A stretch of 64,000 nt of DNA, from positions 1-64,000 of the forward strand of contig NZ_QAYE01000010.1 in NCBI RefSeq assembly GCF_003053745.1, given 5' to 3'. The notes under the pieces are model-generated. The model had not been told where the DNA came from. It saw nothing but the letters and a program-made list of their open reading frames with translations, and did not search any database. Position numbers and translations under genes: made by a program. Origin of the DNA: Sphingomonas faeni (GTDB lineage: Bacteria > Pseudomonadota > Alphaproteobacteria > Sphingomonadales > Sphingomonadaceae). The first letter of the stretch is position 1. The number at the start of each line of letters is the position of its first letter. Of this stretch, positions 47,083 to 55,300 are shown one piece after another.

Positions 47083-48555
47083 TTATTCGAGCAGCAGGGG
47101 CGCGTGGCGATCGACCAGCGTCTCGCTCGCCGTGTTGAGCCCGACGACCTCGACGGTCGTGCCGTGACGCCGCAGCTTGGCCACCACGTCTTCTAGCGCG
47201 GCGACGGCGGTGACATCCCAGAGATGCGCGTTCGTCAGGTCGATCCGCACTGCGCGTGCCGTCTCGCGAAGATCGAAGCGGTCCGCGAAGATATCGGCGC
47301 TGGCGAAGAATATCTGACCGGCGACACGGTAGATGCGCGTGTCGCTTGCCGTCTCGTGCTCGACCGTGACGTCCATCAGCCGCGTGACCTTCCACGCGAA
47401 GAACACGCCGCTGAGTAACACGCCGACACCGACGCCCAGTGACAGGTCGTGCGTCGCGACGGTGACGACGACGGTCGCGACCATCACCACGCTCGACATC
47501 TTGGGATGCCGCGCAAGTTCGCGGATCGAGCCCCAGGAGAAGGTGCTGATCGACACCATGATCATGATCGCGACCAGCGCCGCGACCGGCACCTGCGCGA
47601 CCCACGGCCTCAGCGGCACCATTACGACGAGCAGGAACACGCCGGCGACCAGCGTCGACAGTCGCCCTCGCCCGCCATAGCGGACGTTACCGACGGTCTG
47701 TCCGATCATCCCGCAGCCTGCGATGCCACCGAACGCGCCCGCTGCGATGTTGGCGAGCCCGAGCCCGGTGCACTCGTGCGCCTTCGAACTCGTCGTTTCG
47801 GTCAGGTCGTCGACCACGCTGGCGGTCATCATCGACTCCAGCAGTCCGACTGCCGCCATGGCGAGCGCATAGGGTGCCACGATCCGCAGCGTGTCCCAGG
47901 TGAACGGCACGTCGGGAATCCCGAACGACGGCAGCGCGGAGGGCAGCTTGCCGAGATCGCCGACCGTCTTCAGCGGCATCGGCACCCACATCGCGATCAC
48001 GGTCAGCACGACGATGCAGATCAGCGGCGACGGGATGGCGTTCGAGATGCGCGGCATGAGATAGATGATCGCGAGACCGCCGGCGATCATAGCGTAAGCC
48101 TGCCAACTGACGCCGACCATCTGCGGCACCTGCGCGGAGAAGATCAGGATCGCGAGTGCGTTGACGAACCCGGTGCGGACCGACTTCGAGACGAACCGCA
48201 TCAGCACGTCGAGCTTGGCGAGCCCGAACGCGATCTGGAGCAGCCCGGCGAGCATCGTCGCGACCAGCAGGTATTGCAGACCGTGGGCATGGACCAACGC
48301 TGCGGCGACGAGCGCGACGGAGCCAGCCGCGCCCGAAATCATCGCGGGTCGACCGCCGGCAAACGCGATCACGATGCCGATCACGAACGACGCGAACAGG
48401 CCGACTTCGGGATCGATGCCCGCGACGAACGAGAACGCGATGACCTCGGGGATCAGCGCGAAGGTACCGACCATCCCGGCGAGGATGTCGCGGCGCGCGG
48501 CCGTCGGACCGCTGAACCACTCGGCCCGGTAACGAGAAAGAGATAAGGATGTCAT
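47083..48555 (-). CDS. SulP-family anion transporter with STAS domain
   Basis: A 490-residue inner-membrane carrier. The N-terminal part has the SulP opening (RRDILAGMVGTFALIPEVIAFS) and about 10-12 hydrophobic segments; the C-terminal STAS domain spans about 385-490 (RIYRVAGQIFFASADIFADRF; RIDLTNAHLWDVTAVAALE). SulP proteins carry sulfate, bicarbonate or dicarboxylates; the substrate is undetermined. A structured leader candidate lies just upstream at 48578-48677. Confidence 0.88.
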   Translation of the reverse strand: MTSLSLSRYRAEWFSGPTAARRDILAGMVGTFALIPEVIAFSFVAGIDPEVGLFASFVIGIVIAFAGGRPAMISGAAGSVALVAAALVHAHGLQYLLVATMLAGLLQIAFGLAKLDVLMRFVSKSVRTGFVNALAILIFSAQVPQMVGVSWQAYAMIAGGLAIIYLMPRISNAIPSPLICIVVLTVIAMWVPMPLKTVGDLGKLPSALPSFGIPDVPFTWDTLRIVAPYALAMAAVGLLESMMTASVVDDLTETTSSKAHECTGLGLANIAAGAFGGIAGCGMIGQTVGNVRYGGRGRLSTLVAGVFLLVVMVPLRPWVAQVPVAALVAIMIMVSISTFSWGSIRELARHPKMSSVVMVATVVVTVATHDLSLGVGVGVLLSGVFFAWKVTRLMDVTVEHETASDTRIYRVAGQIFFASADIFADRFDLRETARAVRIDLTNAHLWDVTAVAALEDVVAKLRRHGTTVEVVGLNTASETLVDRHAPLLLE

Positions 48556-48577
48556 GGATGTATCCGCATTGGACGCA

Positions 48578-48677
48578 TGAACCGCGGCGCTGTCTTGGCA
48601 GGCGGTTCACTTCAGAGGCGTCGTTGCGTTGTCCGGCGGATCGGCGGCCGGAATAGCCACCCGGAATTGCACCGGGT
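48578..48677 (-). promoter_or_regulatory. Candidate structured 5' leader of the SulP gene
   Basis: Read toward SulP, the leader can form three hairpins in a row. They are ACCCGG/CCGGGT with loop TGCAATT (48659-48677), TCCGGC/GCCGGA with a 9-base loop (48632-48652), and TGAACCGC/GCGGTTCA with a 16-base loop (48578-48609). The last ends 23 bases before the start codon. A conserved RNA named sul1 has been described before SulP-type genes in alphaproteobacteria, but I cannot confirm a match from memory. Confidence 0.35.
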
Positions 48678-48747
48678 CCAGGGCGAATGGGTGCTCGTTA
48701 GCGGCGCGTGAGGCTCAATGCAACATTCGGCCCAGAACCCCCGCCCG

Positions 48748-48771
48748 TCATCCTGACTGTCGTCAGGATGA
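48748..48771. terminator. Perfect 10-bp hairpin between DUF488 and SulP genes
   Basis: TCATCCTGAC and GTCAGGATGA form a perfect stem with a TGTC loop, 30 bp past the DUF488 stop on the minus strand. There is no T-run, so a stabilising 3' structure or repeat remnant is as likely as termination. Confidence 0.45.
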
Positions 48772-48800
48772 TGGAGCGTTTGAAGCGAGTTTGACCTCTT

Positions 48801-49244
48801 CTAGGTGAACAGATCCACCACTTCGGCCCCCTCGCCTACCGCCTGCAGCAGCAAGGTACGGTGGCAATGGCACGGGTCACGTTCGTAACACAGCAACGCG
48901 CTCGGCTTTTCGGCCGCCAGCCCGAGCATGATCGCTGCGGCCGCCTGCGCCTCGGGAAGCTCGAGCTGTTCGTCATACACCGCGGTCAGCGTCGCGACGT
49001 CGCCCTTCTTGGCCGCATCGCGCCCGCGCTTTGGCGTTCCCAAAGCCTTCAGGTGCACGTAATCGATCTCGACCTCGCGCAGCGACGCGGCGAGCGAGGT
49101 CTTCGAAAACCCTGGTCGCCGCGACAGCGGGAGAGCGCGGACGTCGATCACCCGCTCCACCCCCGCCGCCTTCAAGGCCGCGAGGAAATCGGCCATCGTC
49201 GTGGCCTCATAGCCGATCGTGAAGATCTTCGTCGGGTCTGTCAT
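48801..49244 (-). CDS. DUF488 family protein
   Basis: A 147-residue protein of the DUF488 family. Typical features are [20 protein letters not shown] at the N-terminus, [15 protein letters not shown] in the middle and the cysteine/histidine motif [11 protein letters not shown] near the end, which may bind metal. The function is not established. The start [13 protein letters not shown] (49244) was chosen over an upstream ATG. It is divergent from trmFO with a 58-bp gap. Confidence 0.87.
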   Translation of the reverse strand: MTDPTKIFTIGYEATTMADFLAALKAAGVERVIDVRALPLSRRPGFSKTSLAASLREVEIDYVHLKALGTPKRGRDAAKKGDVATLTAVYDEQLELPEAQAAAAIMLGLAAEKPSALLCYERDPCHCHRTLLLQAVGEGAEVVDLFT

Positions 49245-49302
49245 GCAGGCGAAGTGGTATTGCGGACCTGACACGGCAAGCGTCCGACGCTATCTGATCC
49301 GA

Positions 49303-50670
49303 ATGACCCACGATATCCATGTCATCGGCGGCGGGCTCGCCGGTTCCGAAGCTGCCTGGCAACTCGCCGAAGCCGGCCTCAAGGTCCGCCTGTCCGAAAT
49401 GCGCGGCAGCGGCGAAGAGACGCCCGCGCACCAGACCGACGGCCTCGCCGAACTCGTCTGCTCGAACAGCTTCCGCTCGGACGATGCCGAAGCCAACGCG
49501 GTCGGCCTGCTCCATCAGGAACTCCGTACGCTCGGCTCGCTGATCATGCGGCAGGCGGACATCCACCGCGTCCCCGCCGGCTCCGCACTCGCCGTCGACC
49601 GCGACAATTTCTCGGCCAGCGTGACGGAGGCGATCGACCAACACCCGAACATCACGCTTGTCCGCGAACGCATCGACGCATTGCCGGATGGCCCGACGAT
49701 CATCGCCACCGGTCCCCTCACCGCCGCCTCGCTTGCCGCGGGGATCGGCGCGGAGACCGGCCGCGAGGCGCTCGCCTTCTTCGACGCGCTCGCGCCGATC
49801 GTGCACCGCGATTCGATCGACATGGACACCGCGTGGTTCGCGTCGCGCTGGGACAAGGGCGAGGGCAAGGACTACATCAACTGCCCGATGGACAAGGACC
49901 AGTATCTGGCCTTCCACCAGGGCCTGATCGACGGCGAGAAGACCCCGTTCAAGGAATGGGAGAAGGACACGCCGTATTTCGACGGCTGCATGCCGATCGA
50001 GGTGATGGCGGAGCGCGGCGTCGATACGCTGCGCTATGGCCCGATGAAGCCGGTCGGGCTCGACAACCCGAAGACCGGGCGCTGGCCGCACGCCGTCGTC
50101 CAGCTTCGCCAGGACAATGCGCAGGGCACGCTGTGGAACATCGTCGGCTTCCAGACCAAGATGAAGCACGCCGACCAAGTCCGCCTGTTCCGGACGATCC
50201 CCGGGCTGGAGAATGCCGAGTTCGCGCGACTGGGCGGCCTGCACCGCAACACGTTCATCCGCTCGCCGGAACTGCTCGACGAGACGCTGCGGTTGAAGTC
50301 GCGCCCGAACATCCGCTTCGCTGGCCAGATCACTGGCTGCGAAGGGTATATCGAGAGCTGCGGGATCGGCATGCTCGCGGGGTTGTTCGCGGCGGCCGAA
50401 CTCACCGGCAAGACGCTGACGCCCCCGCCCTACGCAACCGCGCTCGGCGCGCTGCTCGGCCACATTACCGGCGGCGCAGAGGTCGAGACGTATCAGCCGA
50501 TGAACGTGAACTTCGGGCTGTTCCCGCCGATCACGGGCCGCACCAAGAAGGCGGATCGCAAGCGGATGTACACCGATCGCGGTCGCGCGGCGCTCGCAGA
50601 GTGGCTCAACTCTCCTCGGCAACAGGCTGAGCCGGCGGACAATTCACCCGAGCTGGCCCCTTCCGCTTGA
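49303..50670 (+). CDS. trmFO: Methylenetetrahydrofolate--tRNA-(uracil54-C5)-methyltransferase
   Basis: A 455-residue folate- and FAD-dependent enzyme forming m5U54 in the tRNA T-loop. The FAD-binding start is [20 protein letters not shown]; other motifs are [30 protein letters not shown] and [13 protein letters not shown], characteristic of the GidA-small/TrmFO family. ATG 49303 sets the dinucleotide fold at residue 6; the longer upstream frame overlaps DUF488. Its last 65 bp overlap an EF-hand gene on the other strand. Confidence 0.95.
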   Translation: MTHDIHVIGGGLAGSEAAWQLAEAGLKVRLSEMRGSGEETPAHQTDGLAELVCSNSFRSDDAEANAVGLLHQELRTLGSLIMRQADIHRVPAGSALAVDRDNFSASVTEAIDQHPNITLVRERIDALPDGPTIIATGPLTAASLAAGIGAETGREALAFFDALAPIVHRDSIDMDTAWFASRWDKGEGKDYINCPMDKDQYLAFHQGLIDGEKTPFKEWEKDTPYFDGCMPIEVMAERGVDTLRYGPMKPVGLDNPKTGRWPHAVVQLRQDNAQGTLWNIVGFQTKMKHADQVRLFRTIPGLENAEFARLGGLHRNTFIRSPELLDETLRLKSRPNIRFAGQITGCEGYIESCGIGMLAGLFAAAELTGKTLTPPPYATALGALLGHITGGAEVETYQPMNVNFGLFPPITGRTKKADRKRMYTDRGRAALAEWLNSPRQQAEPADNSPELAPSA

Positions 50671-51076
50671 CCGCCGTCGTGGCAAATTCCGGGGCGGTCA
50701 TCGCGCCGGATTTGTCACGGTCGGCGTCGGCGAACTTGGTCGTCGCCTTCACCGCCCATTCGTCGAACGACAGCTTGCCGTCGCCATCGACGTCCAGCCG
50801 CGCGTAGGCCTTGCGCCGCTGGACCAGATATTCCTCGCGCGTGATCTTGGCATCGCGGTCCTTGTCGTAGCGATCGAACCGCTTCTGCTCGCGGGTCTTT
50901 TCGGTCGCCTCGGGCGCGGCATCGGGTAGCGGATCGGATGCGCCCGTGCCGCCGCTCACCTGTGCCATCGGCTGCGGCGGTAGCAGCGGACCCGGCCGCG
51001 CCTTCCCGCTAAAAAACATGAACCCCGCAGCGATCAACGCGATCACCGCCGCCCCACCCGCCAGATACCGCCACAT
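50606..51076 (-). CDS. EF-hand calcium-binding membrane-anchored protein
   Basis: A 156-residue protein. One N-terminal helix (about 4-23, [19 protein letters not shown]) anchors or exports it, then a Pro/Gly-rich spacer. Three EF-hand loops follow: [24 protein letters not shown] and [14 protein letters not shown], each with acidic residues at positions 1, 3, 5 and 12. Calcium binding is therefore likely; the partner is unknown. ATG 51076 was preferred over one five codons upstream. Its 3' end overlaps trmFO antiparallel by 65 bp. Confidence 0.82.
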   Translation of the reverse strand: MWRYLAGGAAVIALIAAGFMFFSGKARPGPLLPPQPMAQVSGGTGASDPLPDAAPEATEKTREQKRFDRYDKDRDAKITREEYLVQRRKAYARLDVDGDGKLSFDEWAVKATTKFADADRDKSGAMTAPEFATTAVKRKGPARVNCPPAQPVAEES

Positions 51077-51141
51077 CGCCGCCGCCCCCATTGCCCAGCG
51101 CGCACGCTAGGCCTAGCCGCGGACGATCCCCATCCGATTGG

Positions 51142-51798
51142 TCAGTATCCGGTCAGTCTGTGCCACGCCAACCGAGCCACGCGCCGTGTCGGCCCCGGCG
51201 AACCGCCCATTGCCGCAGCGTTGTCGAACTGCGCCAGCAGCGCGACGGCACCCAGCGATCGGGCAGCCCGCGGCCACCGCGCCCCGAACGCCGTTTCAAA
51301 CCGCGCATGGGCCAATGACCGCGCGAGGTTGGCCAGCGACGTATCTGTCACGCTTCGGGAGAGATCGACGAGCGCCCATCCTTCGCCTGCGATACCGATC
51401 CGCCGGTCCTCGACGCCAAGGATCCTCGACGCCGCTTCGAACAACCGGCCGCCCCGTTCGATAGCAAAGGCTTCGATCGTCGCCGGATCTACCTCCGCCT
51501 GCAGTAGCGTCTCCCAACCATCGGTCATCGCCGCGAGCGACGTTCCGGATACGCCGCCTGGCAACACCGTTAGCGCAATCGCTTGCAGCACAGGCTCTTG
51601 TGGCGCGGGTGCCGAGTCCAGTCGCGTCAACGCTTCGTGCCACCAGGTCAGCCGCATCTGCCCGACCAGAGGCTCGCGCGTGGAACGAACGATCGTCGCA
51701 AGTCGGTCATCGAGCACAAACAGCGTTTCCAGTGCGACCCGCGCGGCCGGCGGAGCGTAACTCAGAGCAAGGGCATGGCCCGGATCGGCGGAGGTCAT
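51142..51798 (-). CDS. Squalene/phytoene synthase-like protein (NDUFAF6-type)
   Basis: A 218-residue all-helical member of the squalene/phytoene synthase superfamily, shorter than true synthases (about 280-310). The first Asp-rich motif is altered (FVLDDRLATIV) and the second motif region reads REPLVGQMRLTWWHEAL, the pattern of the NDUFAF6-like branch linked to complex I assembly in mitochondria. Prenyl-transferase activity is therefore doubtful. The start MTSADPGHALALSYAP at 51798 was chosen. The divergent TadG-like gene starts 151 bp away. Confidence 0.78.
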   Translation of the reverse strand: MTSADPGHALALSYAPPAARVALETLFVLDDRLATIVRSTREPLVGQMRLTWWHEALTRLDSAPAPQEPVLQAIALTVLPGGVSGTSLAAMTDGWETLLQAEVDPATIEAFAIERGGRLFEAASRILGVEDRRIGIAGEGWALVDLSRSVTDTSLANLARSLAHARFETAFGARWPRAARSLGAVALLAQFDNAAAMGGSPGPTRRVARLAWHRLTGY

Positions 51799-51857
51799 GC
51801 CTTGCCCATAGCGCCCCCGATCGCGTCGATCATCCCGCATCATTTGGCATGACCTAG

Positions 51858-51873
51858 TTACTACTCACTTAAC
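51858..51873. promoter_or_regulatory. CtrA-like site upstream of the TadG-like gene
   Basis: TTAC-N7-TTAAC at 51858-51873 matches the CtrA consensus TTAA-N7-TTAAC with one mismatch, continuing as CCAT, in a locally AT-rich patch (TTAACCATATTTTTT). It lies 76 bp before the TadG-like ATG. CtrA controls pilus genes in Caulobacter, so the placement is sensible, but the assignment rests on one site. Confidence 0.45.
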
Positions 51874-51949
51874 CATATTTTTTGAGCCCGGCTTACGGGG
51901 TCGTGCCGCATGACGCGGCGAGATCGATGATGATCCTGTCGGGATACCC

Positions 51950-53884
51950 ATGACCACGAAGCACGGCATGCAGACGATAAAGGCGACGACCGTTCTCGGT
52001 CGGCTGCGTAACGACGTGCGCGGCAATACCATCGCAATCATGGCGGCAGCGATGATCCCGCTGGCTGCGCTGGCCGGTTCCGCAATCGACGTCGCGCGGC
52101 TGTATGTCGTGAAGGTCCGCCTTCAGCAGGCTTGCGATGCTGGCGCCCTCGCCGGGCGCAAATTCATGACCAGCAGCAACCTCACGTCGCTGGACAAGAC
52201 CGCCACCGACCAGGCGAATGCATTCTTCAAGAACAATTTCCGCCTCGGTTGGATGGGCACGAAGACCGCAATCTTCACGCCGTCGAAAACAACCGATCAG
52301 CAGGTCGCGGGCGTTGCAAGTTCATCGGTCCCGATGACCATCATGAAGATGTTCGGCGCTCCCGATGTGACGCTGAGCGTAAAATGCGAAGCACGTTACG
52401 ATGTTGCCGACGCCGACATCATGTTCGTGCTCGATACGACCGGGTCCATGGCTTGTACGACCGCGGACGGTACGGGGGGCTGCAGCCAGCCTGTCGTGTC
52501 TTATCGGCAGGACGACGGCAATACCGGCTACTACGTCACCGAAAAAAGCGAGTCGAAATTGTCTGGCTTGCGCAGCGCCGTGCTCAATTTCTACGATACG
52601 CTGGCCGGCAACGTCGATCCGACCACGAACATCCGCTACGGCTTCGTTACCTACACATCGACGGTCAACGCGGGCTACGCGCTGACGAGCCTGTCCCCGG
52701 ACAATCTCGTGAAGACGTGGAATTACGAGAGCCGCAGAATCATCGGCGATGCGAACAACGGCCAAAGCAGCACCACGACGTACAAGAACATCACGCAATC
52801 GGCCTGTAACGGGTATGCGGTACGGTCTCCATCCAGTGGCTATACGACGTCGGGCACCGCAACGGCCTCGACCGTGGCTTGGACGGGGAATACCTCGACG
52901 TCGAACGTAGGCACCTGCACCGTGACGTCGCAACCGGTGAAGCCCAACTGGTTTTACACTCAGGTCAACTACGACGTCAGCAAGTACATTACGGGCGTCG
53001 CTGTTCCCGATCCGAGCAAGATTACCGGCACGACCGCAAAGTGGCAGGGCTGTATCGAAGAGCGCACCACGACCGCAGGCGCGTCGTCGTTCAACCAGAG
53101 CAGCCTGCCCGCCGATCTCGATCCCGATCTGCCGGCAACGAATGACGACACGCGCTGGCGGCCGATGTGGCCCGATGTGATTTATTACCGCGGCACAGGC
53201 ACGTCGGCGACGAACAACGGCGTTACCTATGCGGGTAACAGCGCGACGCCCTATGGCGATTACTATGTCAACGCGAACGATCAGCAGATGACCGCGTACA
53301 CCAATATGATCGCCAACCCGACGCCGGCCTGGAACAAGAACATATCGTTCGGTTACGTGTCCTGCGGCAAGAAGGTGCAACGCCTGGCGAAATTGTCTCG
53401 AGACGACGTCGATGATTACGTCAACGCCAGCGACTTCAAGGCACAAGGCGGCACGTATCACGATACCGGCATGATCTGGGGTACCCGGATGATCTCACCG
53501 ACCGGTATGTTCGCTGCGGATACTGCACCTTGGCCGGGTCGATCCGCGCCGAACCGCTACATCGTATTCATGACCGATGGCGACATGACGCCGAACTACG
53601 ACCTCTACGGAATGTATGGCATTGAACGCTACGACAAGCGTGTCACCGGCGGCGACTCTTCGGATCAACTCGACGATCACAATGCGCGGTTCGTCGCCGA
53701 ATGTACTGCAGCCAAGGCGCGCAACATCAAGGTGTTCGTGGTCGGGTTCGGCCAGACGCTGACGACGCAACTGACCGCGTGCGCCTCCCCCGGACAGGCC
53801 TATTACGCCAGCGACAATGACTCGCTGCAGGCGGCGTTCAAGTCGATCGCCAATCAGGTCGCCATGCTGCGGATCTCGAAGTGA
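51950..53884 (+). CDS. TadG-like pseudopilin/adhesin with split VWA domain
   Basis: A 644-residue secreted protein of the TadG type. The Tad signature is the N-terminal RGNTIAIMAAAMIPLAALAGSAIDVAR helix (about 24-50, read here as RGNTIAIMAAAM then IPLAALAGSAIDVAR). A VWA domain starts with the MIDAS motif DTTGSM (162-167), but the next VWA strand, VFMTDGDM, comes only at 539-546. Thus about 370 residues rich in Thr, Ser, Asn and Gly, with several cysteines, are inserted. Putative Tad exporters are not nearby. It overlaps the next gene by 4 bp (GTGA). Confidence 0.85.
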   Translation: MTTKHGMQTIKATTVLGRLRNDVRGNTIAIMAAAMIPLAALAGSAIDVARLYVVKVRLQQACDAGALAGRKFMTSSNLTSLDKTATDQANAFFKNNFRLGWMGTKTAIFTPSKTTDQQVAGVASSSVPMTIMKMFGAPDVTLSVKCEARYDVADADIMFVLDTTGSMACTTADGTGGCSQPVVSYRQDDGNTGYYVTEKSESKLSGLRSAVLNFYDTLAGNVDPTTNIRYGFVTYTSTVNAGYALTSLSPDNLVKTWNYESRRIIGDANNGQSSTTTYKNITQSACNGYAVRSPSSGYTTSGTATASTVAWTGNTSTSNVGTCTVTSQPVKPNWFYTQVNYDVSKYITGVAVPDPSKITGTTAKWQGCIEERTTTAGASSFNQSSLPADLDPDLPATNDDTRWRPMWPDVIYYRGTGTSATNNGVTYAGNSATPYGDYYVNANDQQMTAYTNMIANPTPAWNKNISFGYVSCGKKVQRLAKLSRDDVDDYVNASDFKAQGGTYHDTGMIWGTRMISPTGMFAADTAPWPGRSAPNRYIVFMTDGDMTPNYDLYGMYGIERYDKRVTGGDSSDQLDDHNARFVAECTAAKARNIKVFVVGFGQTLTTQLTACASPGQAYYASDNDSLQAAFKSIANQVAMLRISK

Positions 53885-54480
53885 GGAAGTTCGACATATT
53901 TCGCCATTTCAGCAGCGACCGGCGCGGCGTGACGGTGATCGAATTCGCGATGGTCCTCCCCGTCATGCTCGCCATGATCATGGGGTTGGGCGAACTGATG
54001 TATCAGGTCTATGCGCAATCGATCCTGGAAGGTGCGATCCAAAAAGCAGGTCGCGATTCTGCGATCCAGGGCGGGGCGGACAACGCCGACGCGATCGACC
54101 AGTCCGTGCTCGACATGGTAAAAACGATCTCATCCGGCGCCAGCTTCGTCGGCCCGCCCAAGCGCACGAATTATGCGACGTTCACTTCGGCAAAGCCCGA
54201 GCCGTTTACCGATACGAACGGCAACGGCGTGCGCGATGCCAAGGAGTGCTTCGACGACATCAACGGCAACCGAACGTATGATACCGATCCCGGCACATCC
54301 GGACAGGGCGGTGCCAACGACGTCACGCTCTACACGGTCAAGATCAGCTATCCGCGGCTCTTTCCCGTCGCCAGTTTCTTTGGTGCCGCACCCACCCAGA
54401 CGATCGTCGCCAAGACGTTCCTGAAGAACCAGCCCTATGCCTCACAGTCCGTCGTCACGGTGAAGAACATATGTACCTGA
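53881..54480 (+). CDS. TadE-like pseudopilin with Ca-binding-type loops
   Basis: A 199-residue protein with the TadE signature at its N-terminus: DRRGVTVIEFAMVLPVMLAM, a positive patch followed by a hydrophobic helix (about 13-38). In the middle, FTDTNGNGVRDAKE and DDINGNRTYDTD resemble two dockerin or EF-hand-like calcium loops. GTG 53881 overlaps the TadG-like stop, and its own end overlaps the next gene by 10 bp, so all three are translated together. Confidence 0.83.
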   Translation: MRKFDIFRHFSSDRRGVTVIEFAMVLPVMLAMIMGLGELMYQVYAQSILEGAIQKAGRDSAIQGGADNADAIDQSVLDMVKTISSGASFVGPPKRTNYATFTSAKPEPFTDTNGNGVRDAKECFDDINGNRTYDTDPGTSGQGGANDVTLYTVKISYPRLFPVASFFGAAPTQTIVAKTFLKNQPYASQSVVTVKNICT

Positions 54481-55262
54481 TCACCGTGTATGACCGCGCA
54501 ACGGCATTCGCCCGTCGTTTTCGCGACGATCGATCAGGGCTTGCGTTGCTCGAGTTCGCCTTCACCGCGCCTTTGGTCGTCACGCTCGGTCTATGGGGTG
54601 TCGAGACTGCCAATCTCGCGCTCGCCAATCTACGCGTCAGCCAAGTTGCGCTCAATCTTGCCGACAACGCCTCGCGCGTCGGCGTCCAGAGTACGCTGGT
54701 AACCCAGCAACTGCGCGAAGTGGATATCAACGACGTTTTTGCCGCCGCCAGAACCCAGGGGGCGGCATGGGATCTCACCAACCGTGGACGTATCACCTTG
54801 TCCAGCCTGGAGGCTGACAAGGATGGCAAGCAGACGATACACTGGCAACGGTGCCTCGGCATGAAATCCGGTGCCGGCTATGATTCGACCTATGGTCGTA
54901 CGACGATATCGGGCGGCTCTCCGGCCGCTGCCGACAGCACCACCGCGCCCTATGATCCAACCGCGGGGGTCAACACCAGTATGTCAGGCGCGGACAATTC
55001 GGCATCCCATCCGGGGAGCGTCATCCCCGGTGGTATGGGCGAGACCGGTGCCAAGGTCGTATCACCCAACAATTCGGGCGTGATGTTCGTCGAGATCAAC
55101 TACGACTACAAGCCGGTAGTCGGCACCGGATGGCTGCCCAACGGGGCGGCCAAGCTCCGCTACATCGCATCGTTCATCGTCCGCGACCGGCGCGATTTCG
55201 GCCAGGTCTACAATCCGTCACCGGCGGCCACACTGATGACCTGCAACAAATACACGAGCTGA
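54471..55262 (+). CDS. Second TadE/TadG-like pilus assembly protein
   Basis: A 263-residue protein with a TadE-like start: DRSGLALLEFAFTAPLVVTL (about residues 21-40) plus the following helix. The rest is a Ser/Thr/Gly-rich extracytoplasmic region, including a low-complexity stretch around residues 135-190, and two cysteines (RCLGM, MTCNKY) that may pair. ATG 54471 lies inside the preceding gene (10-bp overlap). It ends the three-gene set and is followed by a hairpin. Confidence 0.8.
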   Translation: MYLITVYDRATAFARRFRDDRSGLALLEFAFTAPLVVTLGLWGVETANLALANLRVSQVALNLADNASRVGVQSTLVTQQLREVDINDVFAAARTQGAAWDLTNRGRITLSSLEADKDGKQTIHWQRCLGMKSGAGYDSTYGRTTISGGSPAAADSTTAPYDPTAGVNTSMSGADNSASHPGSVIPGGMGETGAKVVSPNNSGVMFVEINYDYKPVVGTGWLPNGAAKLRYIASFIVRDRRDFGQVYNPSPAATLMTCNKYTS

Positions 55263-55295
55263 GGTGCAGTCGCCGCGTGAGGCCGCGACTGCACC
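55263..55295. terminator. Hairpin between convergent TadE-like and pdhB genes
   Basis: GGTGCAGTCGC (55263-55273) and GCGACTGCACC (55285-55295) form a perfect 11-bp stem with an 11-base loop, starting immediately after the TadE-like stop and ending 5 bp before the pdhB stop. The flanks lack a long T-run, so it may be a weak, shared terminator. Confidence 0.6.
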
Positions 55296-55300
55296 TTCGA

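Noticed and set aside
49207-50622. 471-residue open frame antisense to trmFO
   Set aside because: It covers the same bases as TrmFO, whose FAD motifs are clear, and resembles no family.
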